This document shows, one piece after another, positions 57,512 through 64,000 of a DNA stretch of 64,000 nucleotides (positions within the stretch are counted from its first letter, which is position 1; the number at the start of each line of letters is the position of its first letter). Origin of the DNA: Hyphomicrobium_A sp963759735 (GTDB taxonomy: Bacteria; Pseudomonadota; Alphaproteobacteria; Rhizobiales; Hyphomicrobiaceae). The position numbers and the translations under genes are program-made. The notes under the pieces were generated by a model that was not told the origin of the DNA, did not search any database, and worked only from the letters and a program-made list of their open reading frames with translations. The stretch covers positions 310,001-374,000 of the forward strand of contig CAVXAF010000007.1 of NCBI GenBank assembly GCA_963759735.1. Reading direction: 5' to 3'.

Positions 57512-58237
57512 ATGGATTGGAGCAAGGTCTACAGCTATTGCGAGCGCGGCGGCGATCCGGGCTTCTGGGCCGAGCCGCTCAACGCGATCTCCAATGGCGC
57601 CTTCGTTATCGCCGGCCTCATTGCGGCCTGGCAGCTGACGCGCTCTTCGCGCCGCGACCACGCGCTGTTTGAGTGGCTGCTATGCGTCCTCGTCGTCTGC
57701 ATCGGCATAGGCAGCTTCATGTTCCACACCTACGCGACGGTGTGGGCAATCCCGTTCGACACCATCCCCATCTCGCTGTTCATGCTCGCCTACCTCGGCT
57801 ATGCGCTGCGCCGCTTCGCGGGGGTGCCGTGGATCCTCGTCATCGCGGCGCTCGTCGGCTTCTATTTTTCCGTCAAGTACATGCAAGGCGTGCCGTGCTC
57901 GAACGAGCTTCTGCCAATGACGCGCGGGGCCGGCAAGCGCTGCTTCAACGGCACGCTCGGCTATACGCCGGCGTTCGCCGCCCTGATTTTGGTCGGCACG
58001 TTGCTGCTAGTGCAGGGCCATCGCGCCGCGGGATATCTTTTCGCGGCGGCATTTCTTTTCCTCGTCGCCATGAGCTTTCGGACCATCGACCTGGAAGTTT
58101 GCCGGTGGGCGGTGCGCGGCGGACGCGGCGTCGGCACGCACTTCTTATGGCATTCCTTCAATGGCCTGCTGCTGTACGTGCTGCTGCTGGGGGCGATCCG
58201 CCACGGCGCCCCGGAAGATGCCCAAAAGCGCCCATGA
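57512..58237 (+). CDS. Ceramidase-family seven-helix membrane protein
   Basis: A 241-residue polytopic protein of the CREST/alkaline-ceramidase group. It starts MDWSKVYSYCERGGDPGFWA with PLNAISNGAF, and keeps the zinc-site motifs GSFMFHTYATVWAIPFDTIP (Ser, His, Asp) and GTHFLWHSFNGLLLY (His, His). Seven hydrophobic segments are seen. Members hydrolyse ceramide-like amides; the bacterial substrate is unknown and could be a sphingolipid-like or ornithine-type lipid. It begins 20 bases after the GT25 stop, so the two are probably co-transcribed. Confidence 0.8.
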   Translation: MDWSKVYSYCERGGDPGFWAEPLNAISNGAFVIAGLIAAWQLTRSSRRDHALFEWLLCVLVVCIGIGSFMFHTYATVWAIPFDTIPISLFMLAYLGYALRRFAGVPWILVIAALVGFYFSVKYMQGVPCSNELLPMTRGAGKRCFNGTLGYTPAFAALILVGTLLLVQGHRAAGYLFAAAFLFLVAMSFRTIDLEVCRWAVRGGRGVGTHFLWHSFNGLLLYVLLLGAIRHGAPEDAQKRP

Positions 58238-58280
58238 TGCGATTGCACGCCGTTCGCTCTCGGCCCATAAACGGCGCGTC

Positions 58281-58367
58281 GCGGACGTGGTGGAACTGGT
58301 AGACACACAGGACTTAAAATCCTGAGGCGGCAACGCCGTGTGGGTTCGATTCCCACCGTCCGCACCA
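58281..58367 (+). tRNA. tRNA-Leu (anticodon TAA)
   Basis: The acceptor stem GCGGACG pairs with CGTCCGC, followed by A and an encoded CCA. The anticodon stem CAGGA/TCCTG closes the loop CTTAAAA, with TAA at 58315-58317. A long variable arm (GGCGGCAACGCC) and the T-arm GGTTCGATTCC are present, as in class II leucine tRNAs. The gene reads UUA (and UUG by wobble). Confidence 0.97.
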
Positions 58368-58511
58368 ATAATGCAAGAAGTCGACCTGGCCACGCAGGAT
58401 CCTCGATTTCCTACACCTGCTTCCTCGCCAGGAGTGCCGCACCCGCCTTGCCGGACTGCTCGCCAGGTCACACATGTGCGGTCATCCTTCCGCAGGCATA
58501 GGTCTCCACCC

Positions 58512-59534
58512 ATGAAGAAGATCGGCTTCCTCTCGTTCGGCCACTGGACACCATCGCAGCATTCGCAGACCCGCTCGGCCGCCGACGCACTCCTGCAATC
58601 CATTGATCTGGCCGTCGCGGCAGAAGAGCTCGGTGCAGATGGTGCCTACGTCCGCGTCCACCATTTCGCGCGCCAGCTCGCTTCGCCGTTCCCGCTGCTC
58701 GCTGCGATTGGCGCCAAGACCAGCCGTATCGAAATCGGCACCGCCGTCATCGACATGCGCTACGAGAACCCGCTCTACATGGTTGAGGACGCGGGCGCGG
58801 CTGACCTCATCGCCGGCGGGCGCCTGCAGTTGGGAATCAGTCGCGGCTCGCCCGAGCAGGTGATCGATGGCTGGCGCTATTTCGGCTATAGCCCGGCTGA
58901 GGGCCAGAGCGACGCGGACATGGGGCGGCGTCACGCGGAAGCGTTTCTCGATGCACTTCGCGGGGAGGGCTTCGCCAAACCGAACCCGCGTCCGATGTTC
59001 GCCAATCCGCCCGGCCTTCTGCGTCCTGAGCCTTTCTCGGAAGGACTGCGCGACCGCATCTGGTGGGGCGCCGCGTCCAACGCCACGGCTATCTGGGCGG
59101 CGAAGCTTGGCATGAACCTGCAAAGCTCCACGCTCAAAAACGACGAGACGGGAGAAGCCTTCCACGTGCAGCAGGCTGCGCAGATCCGAGCTTACCGCGC
59201 CGCCTGGACGGAGGCTGGCCATACGCGCGAGCCGCGCGTCTCAGTCAGCCGCAGCATCTTCGCCCTGATCGACGATCGCGATCGCGCCTATTTCGGCGAC
59301 AGGGCCGACGACGCCGACCAGGTCGGTCACATCGATGAGAAGACGCGGGCCATCTTCGGTCGAAGCTATGCCGCCGAGCCGGACGTGCTCGTCGATCAAC
59401 TCAAGAAGGATGAGGGTATCGCGGAGGCGGACACGCTGCTGTTGACCGTGCCGAACCAACTTGGCGTCGCCTACAATGCGCATGTCATCGAAGCGATCCT
59501 GAAGCACGTCGCACCGGCCATGGGCTGGCGTTGA
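58512..59534 (+). CDS. LLM-class flavin-dependent oxidoreductase
   Basis: A 340-residue luciferase-like monooxygenase (TIM barrel). It starts MKKIGFLSFGHWTPSQHSQT, has GADGAYVRVHHFARQLASPF and TAVIDMRYENPLYMVEDAGAAD, followed by the LQLGISRGSPEQ loop. Such enzymes use FMN or F420 with a reductase; the substrate is unknown. The ATG at 58512 is chosen over upstream in-frame starts that would run into the tRNA gene. It is followed by a terminator. Confidence 0.9.
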   Translation: MKKIGFLSFGHWTPSQHSQTRSAADALLQSIDLAVAAEELGADGAYVRVHHFARQLASPFPLLAAIGAKTSRIEIGTAVIDMRYENPLYMVEDAGAADLIAGGRLQLGISRGSPEQVIDGWRYFGYSPAEGQSDADMGRRHAEAFLDALRGEGFAKPNPRPMFANPPGLLRPEPFSEGLRDRIWWGAASNATAIWAAKLGMNLQSSTLKNDETGEAFHVQQAAQIRAYRAAWTEAGHTREPRVSVSRSIFALIDDRDRAYFGDRADDADQVGHIDEKTRAIFGRSYAAEPDVLVDQLKKDEGIAEADTLLLTVPNQLGVAYNAHVIEAILKHVAPAMGWR

Positions 59535-59636
59535 TGCTGGTGTTCCACCTGTTCCGCCGTGAAGCTCCGGCATGCCACCCCAAAGGGTGTAGCTGAAGCC
59601 GCAAGGCCGGCGCGGGGGGCCGATGCGCAAAAATGA

Positions 59637-59666
59637 GGCCCGGTGCAAAATGCTCCGGGCCTTTTC
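59637..59666. terminator. Terminator between convergent genes
   Basis: GGCCCGG at about 59638-59644 pairs with CCGGGCC at 59655-59661, then TTTTCG. It lies about 100 bases after the monooxygenase stop and just before the end of the minus-strand secreted-protein gene. Confidence 0.75.
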
Positions 59667-59681
59667 GTTCGGGTGGTTGGC

Positions 59682-60020
59682 TTAGTTCGTCGCGGCGACG
59701 GGACGGACCAACAGGTCGCCCGCCTCGCGGCTTAGTTCGACGCTCATCAGCCCGGCCTCACCCTTGGCAGTGGAAAGAACCACGGTCTGGCCAGGAGCGA
59801 GCACCGTCTCAACGCGGACGGGGAGGCCGTCCTGCTGGGCAAGCGTTGCGACGACGTGGAAGCGGCCGGCTTCCTCGGTGTAATAGGCGACGCCATTGAT
59901 GCTGCCGAGGTCGATCTTGTGGGCGCGCGGCCCACCGGCCCATGCCGATCCGAAGGTGGCCGAACCGATCGAAGCCAAGGCAACAGCCGCGGCGGTAACA
60001 GCGATTTTCCGAAGGCTCAT
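59682..60020 (-). CDS. Small secreted hypothetical protein
   Basis: A 112-residue protein with GGAG 6 bases before the ATG at 60020. The signal peptide (MSLRKIAVTAAAVALASIGS) is cut near the AWA site. The mature part is beta-rich (INGVAYYTEEAGRFHVVATL, then VRVETVLAPGQTVVLSTAKG). A LysR gene is divergent with a 106-base gap, so it is a likely target of that regulator. Function unknown. Confidence 0.75.
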   Translation of the reverse strand: MSLRKIAVTAAAVALASIGSATFGSAWAGGPRAHKIDLGSINGVAYYTEEAGRFHVVATLAQQDGLPVRVETVLAPGQTVVLSTAKGEAGLMSVELSREAGDLLVRPVAATN

Positions 60021-60126
60021 GACTGTCTCCAATCCTTGATGATGACGGCCAGGACGCGCATGCCCTGGTCTGTTGCCAGCGAAGATGATAGCTAGAGCGT
60101 CATTAGTCCAATGGATTGGATCGATA

Positions 60127-61096
60127 ATGCCCATCGACCATATCAATTTGTCTAGGGTCGACCTGAACCTGCTGGTGGCGCTCGACGCGCTGCTGGCTGA
60201 GCGCAGCGTCACCAAGGCGGCGGCGCGCATCGGCATCGGCCAGTCGGCCATGAGCCATAACCTGGCGCGGCTGCGTGAGCTGTTCGGCGATGAACTGATG
60301 ACGCGGGGCCCGCGAGGCATGCAGCCGACGCCGCGTGCCCTGGCGCTCGCCGATCCCGTACGCATCGCGCTGGCGCAGATCGAGACGCTGGTATCGCGCC
60401 CGGAGACGTTCGATCCGGCAACGGCGGAACGCGTGTTTCGCATCGGGTTGCCGGACAGCACGGAGGTGCTGCTGGGACCGGCGCTGCTTGGCATACGTGT
60501 GCGAACACGCGCCCGGCATTCGCTTCCGCTTCTACTCCGCCGACGGGCAGGGACTGCTCGATGACCTCGACGCCGATCGCCTCGATCTCGGCATCGGGGT
60601 CGGCGGATTTGCCGGCGGCCAGGTGCACCACAAGCGGCGGGTCCTCGCCACCGACAGCTACCTCGTCATGTTCAATGCCAAGAAGGTCCACATAAAGCCG
60701 CCGATTTCGCTTGAGGACTACGTGCGCCTGCCGCACGTGCTGACGAGCCTGCGTCGCGGCGAGAGCGGCGTGGTCGATGAGGCGCTGGAAAAGCTGGGCC
60801 TCAGCCGCACGATCGCACTGGTGACGCCGCGCTTCGTCGCTGTGCCGTTTCTCGTCGCCGGCGCGGCGGTCATCACCACCATGCACGCGCGTCTGGCGCG
60901 CTACTTTGCCGACGAGCTGGATTTGAGCCTCAGTCCGCCGCCGGTCGACTTGCCCCAGCTGACGACGTCGCTGCTCTGGCATGCCTCATACGACACCGAT
61001 CCCGCGCACATCTGGCTGCGCGAAATGATCATCCGTGTCGCCGCCGAGGAGCGCGAGAAGACGGCAGCAAAGTCTCAGCGGCCCAAGGCAAAGTGA
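60127..61096 (+). CDS. LysR-family transcriptional regulator (frameshifted here)
   Basis: About 323 residues. The N-terminal winged HTH is clear (NLLVALDALLAERSVTKAAA, then GIGQSAMSHNLARLRELFGD). The effector domain continues in another frame from about 60486-60492: YVCEHAPGIRFRFYSADGQG, then LATDSYLVMFNAKKVHIKPP to the stop. The join should read LLAYVCEHAPG after PDSTEVLLGPA. The effector is unknown. It faces the secreted-protein gene. Confidence 0.85.
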
Positions 61097-61162
61097 TTGC
61101 CTGCTCCGACCACGACACTTCGCTGCATCGTAAGCAAGAATTTCGATAATTGCGCGGGCGCG

Positions 61163-62471
61163 CTATGGAAGCAGCCCCGGCATCAGCGCGCTGAGGTCCG
61201 TCTTAAAGCCGACTGAGACAAGATCCATGCTGATGTCGGCGGTGCCAGTAAGAGCCGGCCCGGCGAAGAGCGTCGATCCCGGGACGCGGTTGAATGGCGC
61301 GTCGTTCTCGTAGAACACGTGGCTGTAAGAGAAGTCGAGGCGCGTGTACTTGTCCATCGCGTACGAAGCGCCGATGCTTGCCCATATCCGATTGCTATCG
61401 GGGTCCTGAACCGGGCGCGTCGTTGGGCCGTCGACCGGAGATATCTCATAGGCGAGGCCCGAGCGCAGCGTGATGGTGCTCGAATAATCGTATTCCGCGC
61501 CGAGTGCGAACAGCCAGCCATCGCGCCAGCGGAAGTCGAAATTGGCGACCGTCGTTCCGGCGGGAACGATGCCGGCAATGGGCTCATTTATGATGATGGG
61601 CAGCACGCCAAGGCGGCTCCAATTTACCCATTCGACTTCACCCAGCACCCGAAGCGACGGCGATACGGCATGGCGCACGCCGAGCGCTACCATTTCTGGC
61701 AGCTGTATCGACGGCCTGCGCGTCGGTCTTGGCGATGCTGCCGAACTCTACGTGGCCCTCGAGCTTGTGGTCGATCATCGAGCGGTAGCCCAAGCCGATC
61801 GACGTGCCGGCTGTCGGAGTGATGCTCAGTCCCGCCACGAAGCCGACGCCGATGTCATCGGCCTTGAAGTTGGCCAGACCCTGGGGTGTCTCCGAGGTCG
61901 ACCGCTTCAGACCGAAATAGTCGAGCTGAATACCCGCGCCGACCGACACGCCGGGCATGATCTCGTAGGAAATCATCGGCGTCGCATTGACGTTCAAGAT
62001 ATACGTCGTGATGGCTTGGTAGCGGCCCGCCCAATCGGTATCGTTGGGCTTGGTCCCCAATCCGAACGGCGACGTCATGCTGAGTGCAAACACCGTCTTG
62101 TCGTCAATGCGATACGTGTAATAGCTCGCACCGATCAAGGCATTCCTGCCTATGTCGGTCTCGGATGTCCCGACCGGTGGGATTTGCGCGCCAGGGTTGG
62201 TCACCGTGACGTCGGCAGAAAGAAATACCGCCGAGGCGCTCAATTCTCCGAGCAGGCCCTGGCCCGCAAAGGATGCCGTTGCGGGGTTCCACGAGATGGC
62301 GGCCAAGCTCTCGCCGCCGGCAGCGGCACCTGCAAATGACAAGCCCTGATAGTAGGCCGACTGCTCCAATCCGAAGCCGCCTGCTTGAGCGCAATTGGGT
62401 AGGACGCCGAGCAGCACCGCCGCGACGGCGGCTGGCGTGCAGGCGTTCGACATGCGGGCGTGGCGGCGCAT
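61163..62471 (-). CDS. FadL/OmpP1-type outer-membrane porin (frameshifted here)
   Basis: About 436 residues. A signal peptide (VAAVLLGVLPNCAQA) is followed by the FadL plug start GGFGLEQSAYYQGLSFAGAA and WNPA. Beta strands follow throughout. The frame breaks near 61695-61705, after KTDAQAVDT; the rest, from LPEMVALGVRHAVSP onward, is in another frame and is typical of the family. FadL-type channels take up fatty acids and other hydrophobic compounds across the outer membrane. I start at the ATG at 62471, which has GGGAGG upstream. Confidence 0.85.
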
Positions 62472-62786
62472 CCAGTGTCCTCCCAAGCTTCCGGAACGCC
62501 TTACGCAAATCACTTATGCAAAATGGACCAGGGCACGGGACACTCCAATCTGCGAATCGGTCTTTAGCTGTGCAAAAGGCCTATTGCATATTTGTCCGCG
62601 GGGGGACCGATAAGCGCGATATGGCGCTCATTAGCGGGCCGGGCATGGTGTGACGAACCATGGAGATGCCGGCCGCCCCTAACGCAATGGCTAACTACCC
62701 GGGACGCAACGGAACTCTGCCGGAGCGTGAACGTTGTGTGCATCTACCGTATCGCCCAACTCGCGCCTGCCGATCAGAGAAATTCG
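62472..62786. other. Divergent intergenic region, 315 bases
   Basis: No supported gene. It should hold the promoters of the FadL-type gene (minus) and the transglutaminase-like gene (plus). I could not pick clear boxes. The in-frame extension upstream of 62787 is not domain-like. Confidence 0.45.
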
Positions 62787-63623
62787 ATGCTCATCCGTTA
62801 CGGATTCCGCCTGAGTTTTGACGTACCTCAGCAGACCGCCGTTCTTGCGCGTCTCGATATCCACCCCAGCCGCCGATCCGACATTGTCAGCGAATCGCCA
62901 CTGCTGATGGGCGGGCAAGAGGCGCCTGCCGCCATTGAGGATGTGCATGGCAACCTCTGCCGCCGCCTGATCGCCCCGCCCGGCAGATCACAACTCGAAA
63001 TCTCGGGCGTCGTGCGCGATTGCGGCCTCTACGAAGCGCAGATGACCAACGAACCGCTGTGGCCCGTCGCTGATCTTCCCAACGAGGCGCTCGTCTACCT
63101 GCTGGCCAGCCGCTATTGCGAGACCGACCAGATCGGCAACACTGCATGGCAGCTGTTCGGCCACCTGCCCAGCGATGCTACGCGCGTGCGCGCGGTCGTC
63201 GACTACGTTCACAATCATCTTACGTTCGGCTACAGATTCGCCCGGTCGACCCGCACCGCGCACGAGTCGCTCAGCGAGCGGGTTGGCGTGTGTCGCGACT
63301 TCGCGCACCTGACGATTGCCTTCTGTCGCGCGCTCAACATTCCTGCCCGCTACATCAATGGCTATCTGGGCGACATCGGTGTGCCGCGCGATCCCGCGCC
63401 CATGGACTTCAGCGCCTGGGTGGAAGTTTTCGTCGGCGGCCAGTGGTTCACGGTGGATGCCCGCCACAACACCCCGCGCATTGGCCGCGTCGTGCTGGCG
63501 CGCGGGCGGGACGCCGCTGACGTGCCGCTCATCCATTCATTCGGTCCTCACACGTTGAGCGAGTTCAAGGTGGTGACGGAGGAGTTGGCGGATCCAGCGA
63601 TGCTCGCGATGGCTGCTGCCTAA
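62787..63623 (+). CDS. Transglutaminase-like protein, unusual active site
   Basis: A 278-residue protein. The N-terminal part is the beta-rich bacterial transglutaminase-like domain; the second part is the papain-like core. The catalytic Cys is about residue 169 in VGVCRDFAHLTIAFCRAL. The usual catalytic His position, just before AWVEVF, is Ser (PMDFSAWVEVFVGGQWFTVD), while Asp 224 and a following RHN remain. The core otherwise continues as expected (IPARYINGYLGD, then TPRIGRVVLARGRD). The ATG at 62787 has GAGA upstream. Peptidase or amidase activity is uncertain. Confidence 0.8.
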   Translation: MLIRYGFRLSFDVPQQTAVLARLDIHPSRRSDIVSESPLLMGGQEAPAAIEDVHGNLCRRLIAPPGRSQLEISGVVRDCGLYEAQMTNEPLWPVADLPNEALVYLLASRYCETDQIGNTAWQLFGHLPSDATRVRAVVDYVHNHLTFGYRFARSTRTAHESLSERVGVCRDFAHLTIAFCRALNIPARYINGYLGDIGVPRDPAPMDFSAWVEVFVGGQWFTVDARHNTPRIGRVVLARGRDAADVPLIHSFGPHTLSEFKVVTEELADPAMLAMAAA

Positions 63624-64000
63624 AGGAGCGCATCAAGCGGGCGCGAGGTGTGGCCTGTTTAAATTTTGTGCAGGAATTGGATCCCGATGGTGGCGTTCCG
63701 CGTTGGGTTGTCAACGAGAACTCAGCGACAGCGAGCGAAACCTTGGGCCAGCACACCTACGATATCGAGCGTTTAGACCTTGCCGCAAATTTGGCTGCAA
63801 GCCACGTTTCTCGTGTCCCCGGTGTCGAGGAGCGAGATCCCAGACGAAGCTGGTCCAATCTGCCGTGCAGTATCCGGACGCCACTCGCTGCCCCGCCAAC
63901 GCCCACTGTTGAGAGTGTGACGGCGCCGCTACCCATCGCGCACCGGAATTCATCGTAAGCCATCACGAGCTTCGTGTCAGGGCCTCGACGAGGCCATCGG
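63624..64000. other. Right-edge region without a supported gene
   Basis: No convincing gene. A minus-strand open frame (63757-63966, extendable towards the window edge) has no recognised domain. The area is AT-richer than its surroundings (TTTAAATTTTGTGC near 63658). A gene entering from the right cannot be excluded. Confidence 0.4.

Noticed and set aside
63757..63966. Minus-strand frame at the right edge.
   Set aside because: No domain and no clear start. It may belong to a gene beyond the window, but there is not enough sequence to say so.

Overview
The window looks like chromosomal DNA from a high-GC alphaproteobacterium of the order Hyphomicrobiales (Rhizobiales). The evidence is gene content and order, not a marker gene. 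Typical blocks are a TPR protein, ispE, a polyprenyl synthetase, a DUF2007 protein, a methyltransferase, an S49 peptidase, glyQ and glyS (0-15 kb), then purM, a DUF2066 protein, a CDP-alcohol phosphatidyltransferase, an AI-2E permease, hdaA, ppk, ppx and rnd (29-40 kb), with aspS further on (54.8 kb). Two promoters match the alphaproteobacterial general stress consensus (GGAAC-N17-CGTT). I cannot name the genus.

Layout. 0-15 kb: envelope, isoprenoid and tRNA-charging genes, interrupted by a small patch with a glyoxalase-like protein, a Tat-exported metallo-hydrolase, an AraC regulator and an acetyltransferase. 15-20.6 kb: gamma-glutamylcyclotransferase fold protein, YheS-like ABC-F ATPase, two membrane proteins, ndk and a RibD-like reductase. 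20.8-27 kb: a very glycine-rich type V autotransporter, an FkbM methyltransferase and an orphan cytochrome P450. 27-40.3 kb: purine synthesis (purN, purM), a phospholipid synthase-like enzyme, a replication regulator, polyphosphate synthesis and breakdown, a CbpA-like J protein and ribonuclease D.

40.5-54.5 kb is an accessory, stress-flavoured block that seems to separate rnd from aspS. It holds a bicupin oxalate decarboxylase and a catalase, an OmpA-family protein with an unusual array of cysteine pairs, a TonB-like protein, DoxX, and a run of very small conserved proteins including CsbD and a stand-alone GcrA-type zinc module. It also holds a single-domain response regulator, a Crp/Fnr regulator, a receiver-HWE kinase hybrid and a DM13 protein. 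54.7-64 kb: aspS, a family 25 glycosyltransferase, a ceramidase-like membrane protein, tRNA-Leu(TAA), a flavin monooxygenase, a LysR regulator facing a small secreted protein, a FadL-type porin and a transglutaminase-like protein.

A feature of the whole window is the number of reading-frame breaks. I count at least 17 indels in 14 genes, including aspS and the polyprenyl synthetase, which the cell should need. In each case the second half continues cleanly in another frame. This is most simply read as sequencing or assembly error in GC-rich DNA, so I annotate these as single genes with a marked frameshift, not as pseudogenes. No rRNA, CRISPR array, transposase, integrase or phage gene was seen.
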